DNA of 64,000 nt from Propionibacteriaceae bacterium (GCA_017306015.1 JAFKJK010000007.1:62001-126000), one strand, 5' to 3'. Shown: positions 47,639 through 57,643, counted from the stretch's first letter. The notes: generated from the letters alone by a model not told the origin. Made by a program: numbers and translations.

Positions 47639-49189
47639 GTGAGTTCCTATCGTCCCTGGCCGGCGCTGTGGGCGCTGGTGGTCGGCTTCTTCATGATCCT
47701 GGTCGACACCACGATCGTGTCCATCGCCAACCCCGCGATCATGGCCGGCCTGGACGCGGACATCAGCCAGGCCATCTGGGTGACCAGCGCCTACCTGCTC
47801 ACCTACGCCGTCCCGTTGCTGATCACCGGCCGGCTGGGCGACCGGTTCGGCCCGCGCCGGGTCTACCTCGCCGGCCTGACGGTGTTCACTCTCGCGTCCC
47901 TGTGGTGCGGGCTGTCGACGTCGATCGAGATGCTGATCGCCGCCCGGGCCGTCCAGGGGCTCGGCGCCAGCCTGCTCACCCCGCAGACGATGGCGGTGAT
48001 CACCCGCACCTTCCCGCCGAACGACCGTGGCAAGGCCATGAGCCTGTGGGGCGCGACCGCGGCGGTGGCCACCCTGGTCGGGCCGATCCTGGGCGGCGTG
48101 CTGGTCGACAGCCTCGGCTGGCAGTGGATCTTCTTCGTCAACGTCCCGGTCGGGGTGGTCGGCTTCGTGCTCGCGTCCCGGCTGGTGCCGAAGCTGGAGA
48201 CCCACGCCCACCGGTTCGACCTGCCCGGTGTCGTCCTGTGGGCGGTCGCGATGTCGTGCATCGTCTTCGCCATCCAGGAGGGCGAGCGCTACGACTGGGG
48301 GACCATGTGGGGCCCGGTCACCGTTCCCGGCCTGATCATCGTCGGGCTGGTGTTCCTGGGTGGCTTCCTGTGGTGGCAGTCCGCGACGAAGGGCGAGGCG
48401 CTGCTGCCCCTGCGGCTGTTCGGCGACCGGAACTTCTCGCTGGCCAACACCGCCATCGCGGCGGTCGGGCTCACCGTGACGTCACAGTCGCTGCCGCTGG
48501 TCTTCTACTACCAGCTGGTGCTCGGCTTCAGCCCGACCCGGGCAGCCCTGCAGCTGGTGCCGATGGCGGTGGTCTCCGGATCGCTGGCACCGTTGGCGGG
48601 CCACCTCGTCGACCGGGTCCATCCCCGGATCCTGGCGACCTTCGGGCTGGTGGTGATGGCCGGGACGCTGTTCTGGTACTCGGCGTGGATGGTGCCGGAC
48701 GAGGCGCTGTGGTGGCGGCTGCTGTTCCCCAGCGCCCTGATGGGGGTCGCCGGCGCGTTCACCTACGGCCCGCTGAGCACCACCGCCACCTACAACCTCC
48801 CGGTCGCCGACGCCGGAGCCGGCGCCGGGGTGTACAACTCCGTCCGCCAGGTCGGCGCCGTGCTCGGCAGCGCCGCCATCGCCGCCCTGATGGAGAGCCA
48901 GCTCGCCACCCATCTTCCCGGCGGAGCCGCCGCCGGTGAGGCAGCCGAGGCCACCGGACGGCTGCCCGCCGTCCTGCAGGCGGGCTTCGCCCAGGCGATG
49001 GCCAACAGCCTGGTGCTCCCGGCCGGGGTCGCGCTGCTCGCCGCCGGCTTCACGCTGTTCTTCGCCGCCCGCCAGGCCCGCGCCCCGTGGACGGCGGCGA
49101 ACCTGCACCCCGGGCAGCCGGGGTCGGCACCGGGTGCACTAGGGTTGGAGCCGAGCAACGCGAGCGCAGACAGCGAGGTACCCAGATGA
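47639..49189 (+). CDS. MFS drug exporter, DHA2 (14-helix) family
   Basis: A 516-residue transporter of the EmrB/QacA type. VDTTIVSIANPAI in the first helix, GRLGDRFGPRRVY (motif A), and GPILGGVLVDSLGWQWIFFVN (motif C and following helix) are present, and about 14 helices can be drawn. It should export small hydrophobic drugs by proton antiport; the substrate is unknown. The start at 47639 directly precedes the first helix. An in-frame extension of 37 residues is judged false because it reads through repeat DNA. It overlaps the DUF948 gene by ATGA. Confidence 0.9.
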   Translation: MSSYRPWPALWALVVGFFMILVDTTIVSIANPAIMAGLDADISQAIWVTSAYLLTYAVPLLITGRLGDRFGPRRVYLAGLTVFTLASLWCGLSTSIEMLIAARAVQGLGASLLTPQTMAVITRTFPPNDRGKAMSLWGATAAVATLVGPILGGVLVDSLGWQWIFFVNVPVGVVGFVLASRLVPKLETHAHRFDLPGVVLWAVAMSCIVFAIQEGERYDWGTMWGPVTVPGLIIVGLVFLGGFLWWQSATKGEALLPLRLFGDRNFSLANTAIAAVGLTVTSQSLPLVFYYQLVLGFSPTRAALQLVPMAVVSGSLAPLAGHLVDRVHPRILATFGLVVMAGTLFWYSAWMVPDEALWWRLLFPSALMGVAGAFTYGPLSTTATYNLPVADAGAGAGVYNSVRQVGAVLGSAAIAALMESQLATHLPGGAAAGEAAEATGRLPAVLQAGFAQAMANSLVLPAGVALLAAGFTLFFAARQARAPWTAANLHPGQPGSAPGALGLEPSNASADSEVPR

Positions 49190-49572
49190 CCCTTGGTGAG
49201 GTCGCCGGCCTGATCGCAGCGGTGGCGGCTGTCGCCCTGGTGGCGTTCAGTGCCGTCCCGCTGCTGAAGCTCGGCCGGGTGCTCGAGGAGACCCGGCTGG
49301 CGGTCCGCGACATCGGGCACAACACCGTCCCGATCCTGGTGGAGCTCAAGGGCACCGTCACCGCAACCAACGACGAGCTCGGCAAGCTGAGCCTGGTCAC
49401 CAACGACATCGCGAAGGTGAGCGCCAACGCGTCCGTCGTCAGCGAGAACGCGGCCCAGCTGTCCACCGTGTTCTCCTCGACCCTCGGCGGGCCGCTGATC
49501 AAGACCGCAGCCTTCACCTACGGCGTCCGGCAGGCCGTCACCGGCCGCAGCAGCAAGAAGCGGGCCAAGTGA
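49186..49572 (+). CDS. DUF948 family protein
   Basis: A 128-residue protein with one N-terminal membrane helix (about 5-24) followed by a helical, coiled-coil-prone segment with LEETRLAVRDIG and a second helix ending in a basic tail (SSKKRAK). This matches DUF948 proteins, often encoded just before alaS in Actinobacteria. Its ATG overlaps the stop of the MFS gene and its stop overlaps the next small gene. Function is unknown. Confidence 0.8.
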   Translation: MTLGEVAGLIAAVAAVALVAFSAVPLLKLGRVLEETRLAVRDIGHNTVPILVELKGTVTATNDELGKLSLVTNDIAKVSANASVVSENAAQLSTVFSSTLGGPLIKTAAFTYGVRQAVTGRSSKKRAK

Positions 49573-49799
49573 TGGGCAAGCGCGTGTTCTGGTTCGCCGT
49601 CGGCGTCGGCCTGGCCGCCGTCGTCGTGCTGAAGGGCCGCGAGCTCTACGAGAAGTTCACCCCGAAGGGCGTCGCGGGCCAGCTGGAGAGCGCCCGGGCG
49701 AATGCGTCCAGCTGGCTGGGCGACTTCGTCGCCACCGTGAGCGAGGCCATGGCCGAGCGCGAGGGCGAGCTGCGGGAGGCTACCGGCCTGGACGGGTGA
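49572..49799 (+). CDS. Small membrane-anchored protein next to alaS
   Basis: A 75-residue protein with a short membrane helix (about 6-20) and an amphipathic helical remainder ending acidic (EREGELREATGLDG). It shares a base with the DUF948 stop and ends 59 bases before alaS. A DUF948-plus-small-protein pair before alaS recurs in Actinobacteria, so the two may form a membrane unit. I do not recognise a function. Confidence 0.7.
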   Translation: MGKRVFWFAVGVGLAAVVVLKGRELYEKFTPKGVAGQLESARANASSWLGDFVATVSEAMAEREGELREATGLDG

Positions 49800-49858
49800 C
49801 CCCGCCCGTCCAGGAGAACGCGCCCGCAGCCCACCATCACAACAGGAGATCCACACCC

Positions 49859-52507
49859 ATGCAGACTGCCGAGATCCGGCGTCGATTCCTCGACTTCTTC
49901 GCTGCCCGCGACCACACGGTGGTGCCGTCAGCGCCGCTGCTCTACAACGACCCGACCCTGCTGTTCGTCAACGCCGGCATGGTCCCGTTCAAGCCGTACT
50001 TCACCGGTGCCGAGACCGCACCGTTCGACCGCGCCGTCAGCGTCCAGAAGTGCGTCCGCACCCTCGACATCGAGGAGGTCGGGAAGACCACCCGGCACGG
50101 CACGTTCTTCCAGATGAACGGCAACTTCTCGTTCGGCGACTACTTCAAGGCCGGTGCCATCGAGTACGCGTGGGAGCTGGTCACCGGCTCGCAGGCGGAC
50201 GGCAACTACGGCTTCGACCCCGACAAGGTGTGGGTCACCGTCTACCTGGACGACGACGAGGCCGCCACGCTGTGGCGCCGGGTCGGCGTCCCGGACGCGC
50301 ACATCCAGCGACGCGGGCTGAAGGACAACTACTGGCACATGGGCATTCCCGGCCCTGGCGGGCCGTGCAGCGAGATCTACATCGATCGCGGCCCGGAGTT
50401 CGGCCCCGACGGCGGCCCGATCGTGGACGAGGACCGCTTCCTGGAGATCTGGAACCTGGTCTTCCAGACCGAGGTGCTCTCCGCCGTCCGCGCGAAGGAC
50501 GACTTCGACGTCGTCGGTCCGCTGCCGAGTCAGAACATCGACACCGGGATGGGCCTGGAACGCACCGCGTACCTGCTGCAGGGCGTGGCGAACATGTACG
50601 AGATCGACGAGACCTTCCCGGTGATCCAGAAGGCCGCCGAGCTGGCCGGCACGAAGTACGGCGCCGAGCACGAGGCCGACATCCGGCTGCGCGTCGTCGG
50701 CGACCACGTCCGCTCGGCGCTGATGCTGATGACCGACGGCGTCACCCCCGGCAACGAGGCCCGCGGCTACGTGCTGCGGCGACTGCTGCGGCGCAGCGTC
50801 CGGTCGATGCGGCTGCTCGGCGTGCACGACCCGGTGCTGCCCGAGCTGCTGCCGGTCAGCCGGGACGTGATGCAGGCGTCCTACCCGGAGATCCTCACCG
50901 AGTGGGCTCGGGTCTCCCAGGTCGCCTACGCCGAGGAGGAGTCCTTCCGGCGGACGCTGGCCGCCGGCAGCCAGATCTTCGACCTGGCGGCGTCCCGGGC
51001 GTTGGCCGAGCATGCGGAGACGATCAGCGGCGAGCAGGCGTTCGCCCTGCACGACACCTACGGCTTCCCGATCGACCTGACCCTGGAGATGGCCTCCGAG
51101 CAGGGGCTGGCCGTCGACCAGGCCGGCTTCCGCAGACTGATGACCGAGCAGCGGGAGCGGGCGAAGGCGGACGCGAAGGCCAAGAAGGGCGCGGCTGTCG
51201 CCACCGAGGCGTACCGGACCTTGCGGACGGCCGGTGAGGTGCCCTTCCTCGGCTACACCGACCTGACCGCCGAGACCACCGTCCGCGGGATCGTGGCGGA
51301 CGGCCGGCTGGTCGACCGCGCCGTGCCGGGTGACATCGTCGAGGTCGTCCTGGACGAGACTCCGTTCTACGCCGAGGCGGGCGGTCAGGACGCCGACTCC
51401 GGCCTGATCACCAGTGATGGCCTCAGCCTGGACGTGCTCGACGTGCAGCGGCCGGTCCAGGGGCTGGTGGTCCACCGGGTCCGGGTCGAAGACGGCGAGC
51501 TGGACACCGGCGCGAGAGTGCTCGCAGCGGTGGACGCCGCCGCCCGGGCCGGCGCCTGCCAGGCCCACACCGCGACCCACATCGTCAACGCGACCCTGCG
51601 GCAGTTGCTCGGCCAGGGCACGCACCAGGCCGGCTCCTACAACAAGCCGGGGTACCTGCGCTTCGACTTCAACGCGTCCGGAGCGCTCAGCCAAGGTCTG
51701 CAGGAGGAGTTGGAGGGGGTCGCCAACGAGGCGATCCGCGCCGACTACGAGGTCACCGCCACCGAGATGCCGATCGCGCAGGCGAGGGCGCTCGGCGCGC
51801 AGGCCATGTTCGGGGAGAAGTACGGCGACATCGTCCGGATGGTCGAACTGGCGGGCCCCTGGTCGCGCGAACTGTGCGGCGGCACCCACGTCGCGCGGAC
51901 GTCCCAGATCGGGCTGCTCAGCCTGGTGGGGGAGTCGTCGGTCGGCTCCGGCCTGCGCCGGGTGGAGGCCTTCGTCTCCGCCGACGCCTTCGACCAGCTG
52001 GCGCGCGAGCGGGCGCTGGTCTCGGGTCTGGCCGAACTGCTCAAGGTGCAGCCCGACCAGTTGACCGACCGGGTGGCGAAGCTGGTCGCGCAGGTGAAGG
52101 CTGCCGAGAAGGAGATCGCCGACCTGAGGGCCCGGCAGCTGCTGGGTGAGGTGCCGAGCCTGGTCGCCGGCGCCGAGACGGTCGGACGCTTCCAGTTCGT
52201 CGGGAAGGCGCTGCCGGGGACCGCCGCGGACGATCTGCGCACGCTCGCGATCCAGGTGCGGGACGCCTTCGGCAGCCGGCCGGGGGTCGTGGCGCTGGTC
52301 GGCGGTGCGGAGAAGCCCGTGCTGATCGTCGCGGCGACGTCCACGGCCCGGGACCTCGGCGCGAAGTCCGGCGTCCTCGTCGGCGCCGGCGCCGCTGCCC
52401 TCGGCGGGCGTGGCGGCGGCAGGGACGACCTGGCCCAGGGCGGGGGGACCGACATCTCGGCGGCACCGGCAGCGCTGACCGCGATCCGGGCAGCCCTGGC
52501 CGGCTGA
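49859..52507 (+). CDS. alaS: Alanyl-tRNA synthetase
   Basis: An 882-residue enzyme of normal length. The catalytic core has FLDFFAARDHTVVPSAPL, GMVPFKPYFTG and RHGTFFQMNGNFSFGDYFK; the tRNA-recognition domain follows; the editing domain has HTATHIVNATLRQLLG (HxxxH) and CGGTHVARTSQIG (Cys and His ligands); and the C-terminal Gly-rich domain (GVLVGAGAAALGGRGGG) ends it. The ATG at 49859 has AGGAG 10 bases upstream. ruvX follows after 1 base. Confidence 0.97.
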   Translation: MQTAEIRRRFLDFFAARDHTVVPSAPLLYNDPTLLFVNAGMVPFKPYFTGAETAPFDRAVSVQKCVRTLDIEEVGKTTRHGTFFQMNGNFSFGDYFKAGAIEYAWELVTGSQADGNYGFDPDKVWVTVYLDDDEAATLWRRVGVPDAHIQRRGLKDNYWHMGIPGPGGPCSEIYIDRGPEFGPDGGPIVDEDRFLEIWNLVFQTEVLSAVRAKDDFDVVGPLPSQNIDTGMGLERTAYLLQGVANMYEIDETFPVIQKAAELAGTKYGAEHEADIRLRVVGDHVRSALMLMTDGVTPGNEARGYVLRRLLRRSVRSMRLLGVHDPVLPELLPVSRDVMQASYPEILTEWARVSQVAYAEEESFRRTLAAGSQIFDLAASRALAEHAETISGEQAFALHDTYGFPIDLTLEMASEQGLAVDQAGFRRLMTEQRERAKADAKAKKGAAVATEAYRTLRTAGEVPFLGYTDLTAETTVRGIVADGRLVDRAVPGDIVEVVLDETPFYAEAGGQDADSGLITSDGLSLDVLDVQRPVQGLVVHRVRVEDGELDTGARVLAAVDAAARAGACQAHTATHIVNATLRQLLGQGTHQAGSYNKPGYLRFDFNASGALSQGLQEELEGVANEAIRADYEVTATEMPIAQARALGAQAMFGEKYGDIVRMVELAGPWSRELCGGTHVARTSQIGLLSLVGESSVGSGLRRVEAFVSADAFDQLARERALVSGLAELLKVQPDQLTDRVAKLVAQVKAAEKEIADLRARQLLGEVPSLVAGAETVGRFQFVGKALPGTAADDLRTLAIQVRDAFGSRPGVVALVGGAEKPVLIVAATSTARDLGAKSGVLVGAGAAALGGRGGGRDDLAQGGGTDISAAPAALTAIRAALAG

Positions 52508-52508
52508 G

Positions 52509-53003
52509 ATGCGTTCCGGCGTCCGGCTGGCTCTGGACTGGGGCAAGGCCCGGATCGGGGTCGCGGCCAGCGATCCCGGGGGATTGCTGGCCTACCCGGT
52601 GGAGACCGTGCCTGCGGGGCCGTCGGCTCTCGGCCGAGTGGCCGACCTGGTCACCGAGTACGGCCCGATCGAGGTCCTCCTCGGGCTGCCGCGTAACCTG
52701 GCCGGGAGTGAAGGCCCGGCGGCCCAGGCCATGCGCGCAGTGGCGGCAGAGCTCGCCGGGGCACTGCCCGGGACGGCGATCCGACTGGTCGACGAGCGGA
52801 TGACCACGGTGACGGCCTCGAAACAGCTGGCGAAGGCCGGACGCAACACCCGGCGGCAGCGCCATGTGATCGACCAGGCGGCCGCTGTGGCACTCTTGGA
52901 GGCGGCACTGCACTCCGAACGGCTCACCGGTCGCCCTGCCGGCGAGCTCCTGCAGCCCAGCGAGGGAAGGACCGACGCCGATGAGCGACCAGAACCCCGG
53001 TGA
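52509..53003 (+). CDS. ruvX: Putative pre-16S rRNA nuclease (RuvX/YqgF)
   Basis: A 164-residue RNase H-fold protein. ALDWGKARIGVAASD carries the first catalytic Asp, VLLGLPRNLAGSEG the middle conserved region, and VDERMTTVTA plus VIDQAAAVALLEAAL the remaining acids. YqgF proteins mature the 5' end of 16S rRNA. It lies between alaS and mltG, the conserved actinobacterial order, and its last 23 bases overlap mltG. Confidence 0.92.
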   Translation: MRSGVRLALDWGKARIGVAASDPGGLLAYPVETVPAGPSALGRVADLVTEYGPIEVLLGLPRNLAGSEGPAAQAMRAVAAELAGALPGTAIRLVDERMTTVTASKQLAKAGRNTRRQRHVIDQAAAVALLEAALHSERLTGRPAGELLQPSEGRTDADERPEPR

Positions 53004-54159
53004 GTGGCGCGACCCCGAAACGGGGAAGGTGAACGCCAAGGAAGTCTGGTACCGGATGCGGTCGGCCTTCGCGGTGCTGCTGAGCCTCGCCGTGCTGGTC
53101 GGCGGCGGCTGGTTCGTGTTCGCGAAGGCGCAGGCAGCCTGGATGGACTTCCGGACCGAGGACGACTACATCGGCAACGGTGTCGACCCGGTGGTGGTGA
53201 CCATCCCGTCTGGGGCGACGGTGACCGACATCGGGACGATCCTCGCCAGCGCGAACGTGGTCAAGAAGGCCAGCACCTTCGTGAAGGTGGCGAAGGCCGA
53301 CGAGAACGCGCAGTCGATCCAGGCGGGCAAGTACAACCTGCTCACCGAGCTGCCGGCGCGCACGGCGCTGGAGATGCTGCTCGACAAGAAGAACATGGTC
53401 CACAACCGGATGACGCTGAAGGACGGCAGGTGGATCAGCCAGCAGGTCGCCACCATGTCGAAGGCGACCGGGGTCAAGGCGGACGACTTCACCGCGGCGT
53501 TCAAGGCGGGGGCCAAGGACCCCAAGTACCTCGGGCTGCCCAAGTGGTCCAAGAACGGCCTGGAGGGTTTCCTCTTCCCTGACACCTACGAGGTTCCGGA
53601 CAAGCCGACCGCACAGTCGGTGATCAAGCTCGCGACCGCCCAGTTCGCGTCGGTCGCGCAGGACGTCGACCTGGAGGCGAAGTCGCACGCGGTTGGCCTG
53701 ACCCCGTACCAGGTCGTCGTGATGGCCAGCATCATCGAGAAGGAGGCGGGCGTCAACGACGAGGACCGCGCCAAGATCGCCCGGGTCTTCTACAACCGGC
53801 TGAACCCCAAGCTGTGGCCGCTGGGCAAGCTCCAGTCGGACGCCACCGTCGCCTATGCGAACAAGATCACCGGGCACGTCCTGACCACCCCGGCACAGCG
53901 TGCGCTGGCGTCCCCGTGGAACACCTATTACGTGAAGGGTTTGCCCAAGGCGCCGATCACCTCACCGTCGAAGAAGTCGCTGGATGCCGCGCTGAACCCG
54001 GCGACGGGCAACTGGCTGTACTTCGCCGTGGTGAACCTGGACACCGGCGAGACCCGCTTCACCAATGACCCGGCCGTTCAGAAGGCGAACTCGGATGCAT
54101 TGAACACGTGGTGCCACGCCTCCCAGGCCAACCGCGACAAGTGCAACGGCAAGAAGTGA
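52981..54159 (+). CDS. mltG: Endolytic transglycosylase MltG
   Basis: A 392-residue inner-membrane enzyme that cuts nascent glycan strands and so limits their length. A cytoplasmic N-terminus of about 28 residues and one membrane helix (about 30-48) precede a LysM-like region and the YceG catalytic fold with [22 protein letters not shown] (catalytic Glu) and [10 protein letters not shown], then [10 protein letters not shown]. The ATG has GGGAAGGA nine bases upstream, inside ruvX. It leads into aroC, a conserved adjacency. Confidence 0.95.
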   Translation: MSDQNPGEWRDPETGKVNAKEVWYRMRSAFAVLLSLAVLVGGGWFVFAKAQAAWMDFRTEDDYIGNGVDPVVVTIPSGATVTDIGTILASANVVKKASTFVKVAKADENAQSIQAGKYNLLTELPARTALEMLLDKKNMVHNRMTLKDGRWISQQVATMSKATGVKADDFTAAFKAGAKDPKYLGLPKWSKNGLEGFLFPDTYEVPDKPTAQSVIKLATAQFASVAQDVDLEAKSHAVGLTPYQVVVMASIIEKEAGVNDEDRAKIARVFYNRLNPKLWPLGKLQSDATVAYANKITGHVLTTPAQRALASPWNTYYVKGLPKAPITSPSKKSLDAALNPATGNWLYFAVVNLDTGETRFTNDPAVQKANSDALNTWCHASQANRDKCNGKK

Positions 54160-54166
54160 GCGGCCG

Positions 54167-55354
54167 ATGCTGCGCTACCTGACCGCGGGGGAGTCCCACG
54201 GGCGAGCCCTGGTGGCGACGATCGAAGGGTTGCCGGCACATGTCCACGTGACGTCGGAGGAGATCTCGGACGCACTGGCACGACGGCGCCTGGGCACCGG
54301 TCGGGGCGCCCGGATGAAGTTCGAGGCCGACGAGGTGACGATCCTGGCCGGTATCCGGCACGGCGAGACCCTCGGCTCACCGGTCGCGATCATGATCGGC
54401 AACTCGGAGTGGGCGAAGTGGGAGACCGTGATGGCCCCCGACCCGGTGGACCCGGCCGTCCTCGCCGACCAGGCCCGCAACGCGCCCCTGACCCGTCCGC
54501 GCCCCGGGCACGCCGATCTGGCGGGCATGCAGAAGTACGACTGGGACGAGGCGCGCCCTCTGCTGGAGCGGGCCTCGGCCCGCGAGACGGCCGCACGTGT
54601 GGCCATCGGCCGGGTGGCGGCGAACTTCCTCGACCAGACTTTCGGGATCCGGGTGCTGTCCCACGTGGTGCGGATCGGGGAAGCGGCCAGCAGCCAGGGC
54701 GCACTGCCCGGTCCCGACGACCTGACCGCAGTGGACGCCGATCCCGTCCGCTGCTTCGACGCCGGCGCGAGCGGCCGGATGCAGGACGCGATCGCGGCCG
54801 CCAAGGCTGCCGGGGACACCCTCGGCGGAATCGTGGAGGTGCTCGCCTACGGTGTCCCACCCGGCCTCGGCTCGCACATCCAGTGGGACCGCCGCCTCGA
54901 CGCGAAGCTGGCGGCGGCGTTGATGGGCATCCAGGCGATCAAGGGGGTCGAGGTCGGCGACGGGTTCGCGCTCGCCGGCACCCCGGGAAGCCTCGCCCAC
55001 GACGAGATCCAGTCCGCCGACGGGCGGATCGTCCGGTTGTCGAACCGCTCCGGCGGCACCGAGGGCGGGATGAGCACCGGCGAACTGCTCCGGGTGCGCG
55101 CCGCGATGAAGCCGATCGCCACCGTCCCGCGGGCGTTGCGGACGATCGACGTCAGCACCGGCGAGGCAGCCCAGGCCCACCACCAGCGCTCCGACGTCTG
55201 TGCGGTCCCGGCCGCCGGCGTGGTGGCCGAGGCCATGGTGGCCCTGGTGCTGGCCGAGGCGGCGCTGGAGAAGTTCGGGGGCGACTCCGTGGCCGAGACC
55301 CGGCGCAACTACGAGGGATACCTCGCACGACTGGCCGAGCGGGAGCTGACTTGA
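54167..55354 (+). CDS. aroC: Chorismate synthase
   Basis: A 395-residue FMN enzyme making chorismate from [22 protein letters not shown] at the N-terminus, [27 protein letters not shown] and [14 protein letters not shown] are the standard signatures. It is first in aroC-aroK-aroB; the stop overlaps the aroK TTG. The chorismate it makes feeds the trp genes at the other end of this window. Confidence 0.96.
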   Translation: MLRYLTAGESHGRALVATIEGLPAHVHVTSEEISDALARRRLGTGRGARMKFEADEVTILAGIRHGETLGSPVAIMIGNSEWAKWETVMAPDPVDPAVLADQARNAPLTRPRPGHADLAGMQKYDWDEARPLLERASARETAARVAIGRVAANFLDQTFGIRVLSHVVRIGEAASSQGALPGPDDLTAVDADPVRCFDAGASGRMQDAIAAAKAAGDTLGGIVEVLAYGVPPGLGSHIQWDRRLDAKLAAALMGIQAIKGVEVGDGFALAGTPGSLAHDEIQSADGRIVRLSNRSGGTEGGMSTGELLRVRAAMKPIATVPRALRTIDVSTGEAAQAHHQRSDVCAVPAAGVVAEAMVALVLAEAALEKFGGDSVAETRRNYEGYLARLAERELT

Positions 55355-55860
55355 CCCGTCTCGGCGTCGTGCTGACCGGGATCCCGGGCTCGGGGAAGTC
55401 CACGGTGGGTGCGCTCCTCGCCGAGGCGTGGGCCGTCCCCCTGATCGACACCGACCAGTTGGTGGCCGAGCGGACCGGCGAGACGCCTGCCGAGGCGTTC
55501 GCCACAGCAGAGGGGGAGCGACGCTTCCGCCGGGCCGAGGAGGACGCCTGCCTGGACGCACTGTCCCGTCCCGACGCGGTGGTGGCGCTCGGCAGCGGAG
55601 CGATCGAGTCCCCGCTGGTCAGGGACGCGCTGGCGGAGCACCGGGTGGTGTGGCTGCAGGCCGGCGTGCAGACGGTCACCCGCCGACTGGGAATGACCCG
55701 GCTGGGCATACCCGCGCTGACGGCGATCCGGGCACAGTTGGACGAGCAGCTTCAGAGCAGGGCAGGCTGGTACGAGGCGGTGGCCACCGAGGTGATCGGC
55801 ACCGACCGGCTCAGCCCGGGCCAGGTGGTGGCTGCGATCGAGGCAGGAGCATCGCGGTGA
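55351..55860 (+). CDS. aroK: Shikimate kinase
   Basis: A 169-residue P-loop kinase that phosphorylates shikimate. Walker A is GIPGSGKST and the substrate Asp is in DTDQLVAE. The likely start is TTG at 55351, overlapping the aroC stop (TTGA); a GTG at 55369 would cut into the first strand. Two features are atypical: the usual GGG turn is GSGAIE, and the lid, normally with an RPLL motif, reads TRLGIPAL. The position between aroC and aroB leaves little doubt on function, but activity could be changed. Confidence 0.88.
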   Translation: MTRLGVVLTGIPGSGKSTVGALLAEAWAVPLIDTDQLVAERTGETPAEAFATAEGERRFRRAEEDACLDALSRPDAVVALGSGAIESPLVRDALAEHRVVWLQAGVQTVTRRLGMTRLGIPALTAIRAQLDEQLQSRAGWYEAVATEVIGTDRLSPGQVVAAIEAGASR

Positions 55861-56942
55861 CGTGGGACCCGGTTGACGTCGCGACCCAGCAGCCCTACCA
55901 GGTGGTGATCGGCGCCGGTGCGTCCCGGCTCCTGCCGGAGTTCCTCGAAGGCGTCGCCCGGGTGGCGATCATCCACTCGGCCGGCGTCGCCGGCCGAGCC
56001 GCGGAACTGGCGACCGGGCTCGACGCCGCCGTCACCCTGATCGCCGTCCCGGACGGCGAGCCGGCGAAGACACCACAGGTGCTGCTCGACTGCTGGAACG
56101 CCCTGGCCGCAGCCGGCTTCACCCGCTCCGACGTGATCGTCGGGCTGGGCGGCGGCAGCGCGACCGACCTGGCCGGGTTCGTCGCGGCGACCTGGCTGCG
56201 GGGCGTCCGCTACGTCAGCCTGCCGACCACCGTGCTCGCCATGGTGGACGCGGCGGTCGGCGGCAAGACCGGCATCAACCTGGGCTCGGGCAAGAACCTC
56301 GTCGGCGGTTTCTACGAGCCGGACGGGGTCCTGTGCGACCTCGACGTCCTGGCCAGCCTCCCAGCCGCAGAGCTGGCCTCCGGGATGGCGGAGGTGCTCA
56401 AGTGCGGCTTCATCGCCGACCCCGAGATCCTCGACGACTTCGAGGACGACCCGGCCGGCGCCCTGACCGCGGCCAGCCCGGTGCAGCGTCGGCTGATCCG
56501 GCGCGCGGTCGCGGTGAAGGCGAAGGTGGTCGCGGCGGACCTGCGCGAGAAGACCTCCGACGGCGAGAGCGTCGGACGGGAGCTGCTCAACTACGGCCAC
56601 ACCCTCGGCCACGCGATCGAGAAGGTGGAGGACTTCGGCTGGCGGCACGGCGAGGCGATCAGCGTCGGCATGGTCTTCGCGGCGGAGCTCGCCCACCGCT
56701 CGGGCCTGATCGACGACGCCCTGCTGGCCCGGCACCGCAGCGTGCTGGCGCTGGCCGGGCTGCCGACCACCTACGCCGGCCGCCCCTGGGCCGAGTTGCG
56801 GACCGCGATGAGCCTGGACAAGAAGGCCAGGGGCCACAGCCTGCGGTTCGTGGTCCTGACCGGGCTGGCGAAGGCCCGTGTGCTCGCCGAGCCCGCCGAG
56901 GACCTGCTCGAGGCGAGCTACGCCGCGCTCGCGGAGGGCTGA
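55857..56942 (+). CDS. aroB: 3-Dehydroquinate synthase
   Basis: A 361-residue zinc/NAD enzyme that cyclises DAHP. The NAD-binding GLGGGSATDLAGFVAATWLRG, substrate motif GGKTGINLGSGKNLVG and zinc ligands in NYGHTLGHAIE and the later FGWRHGEAISVGM are present. It begins with GTG overlapping the aroK stop (GTGA). Its own stop shares a base with the following gene. Confidence 0.95.
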   Translation: MTWDPVDVATQQPYQVVIGAGASRLLPEFLEGVARVAIIHSAGVAGRAAELATGLDAAVTLIAVPDGEPAKTPQVLLDCWNALAAAGFTRSDVIVGLGGGSATDLAGFVAATWLRGVRYVSLPTTVLAMVDAAVGGKTGINLGSGKNLVGGFYEPDGVLCDLDVLASLPAAELASGMAEVLKCGFIADPEILDDFEDDPAGALTAASPVQRRLIRRAVAVKAKVVAADLREKTSDGESVGRELLNYGHTLGHAIEKVEDFGWRHGEAISVGMVFAAELAHRSGLIDDALLARHRSVLALAGLPTTYAGRPWAELRTAMSLDKKARGHSLRFVVLTGLAKARVLAEPAEDLLEASYAALAEG

Positions 56943-57640
56943 TGTACGTCCCCGAGCACTTCGCGCTCACCTCCGAGCAGTCGCTGCAGGCCCTCGTCGG
57001 GGTCGTGGCCGGAGACCTGGTCACGATCGGGCCGGACGGGCCGGAGGCCACCTTCGTGCCGATGCTGCACGAGCCCGGCGGGCAGTTCGGCGTCCTGACC
57101 GGCCACCTGTCGAGGATCAATCCGCAGTGGCAGCATCCCGGACCGGCACTGTTCATCGTGCACGGGCCGGGCGACTACATCGCCGCCGACTGGCTGAGCC
57201 GGCCCGGTGCGACCTCCGTCCCGACCTGGAACTACCTCACCGTCCACGCGTCCGGGGAGCTGGTCGTCCACCCCGAGCCCGACTGGTGCGCGGAGTCCGT
57301 CCGCCGGCTCAGCGCGGCCCGGGGCGACCACACCGTCGGCCGCCTCCCGCAGGCCGAGGTCGACCGGCTGCTGCGGTCGGTGATCGGGATCGAGCTGCGG
57401 ATCACCCGGCTGGCCGGCAAGGCGAAGATGAGCCAGAACAAGCCGCCAGAGGTCATCGGCCAGGTCATCGACGGCCTGGAGCGGACGGGCGGCGACGCGA
57501 CGGCGGACTGGATGCGGGAGAACTCACTGCCCCGAGCCCAGGCCAAGGCCGACCTGCTGGCCGGCATCCGCCAGCGCCACACGCAGCTCCCTGAGCCTGG
57601 CGAAGGGATCGGTTCGCCGGGCGCGTTCGACCACCGCTAG
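56942..57640 (+). CDS. FMN-binding PaiB-like protein
   Basis: A 232-residue protein related to PaiB/FMN-binding negative regulators. Landmarks are MYVPEHFAL at the start, HLSRINPQW in the middle and [20 protein letters not shown] near residue 160, all conserved in the family. The split-barrel fold binds FMN; the true activity is unsettled. The last 15 or so residues ([12 protein letters not shown]) are encoded by a dispersed-repeat-like sequence at 57587-57612, so the native C-terminus may have been replaced. It shares a base with the aroB stop. Confidence 0.83.
   Translation: MYVPEHFALTSEQSLQALVGVVAGDLVTIGPDGPEATFVPMLHEPGGQFGVLTGHLSRINPQWQHPGPALFIVHGPGDYIAADWLSRPGATSVPTWNYLTVHASGELVVHPEPDWCAESVRRLSAARGDHTVGRLPQAEVDRLLRSVIGIELRITRLAGKAKMSQNKPPEVIGQVIDGLERTGGDATADWMRENSLPRAQAKADLLAGIRQRHTQLPEPGEGIGSPGAFDHR
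57587..57612 (+). repeat. Dispersed-repeat-like sequence in the 3' end of the PaiB-like gene
   Basis: CTCCCTGAGCCTGGCGAAGG and the following GATCGG resemble the well-known dispersed CCTGAGCCTGTCGAAGG motif and can form a TCCCT/AGGGA stem. It is read as coding sequence here. Confidence 0.5.
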
Positions 57641-57643
57641 ACT
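57638..57643 (+). promoter_or_regulatory. Candidate -10 element for efp
   Basis: TAGACT overlaps the stop codon of the preceding gene and lies 40 bases before the efp GTG. No clear -35. Confidence 0.4.
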
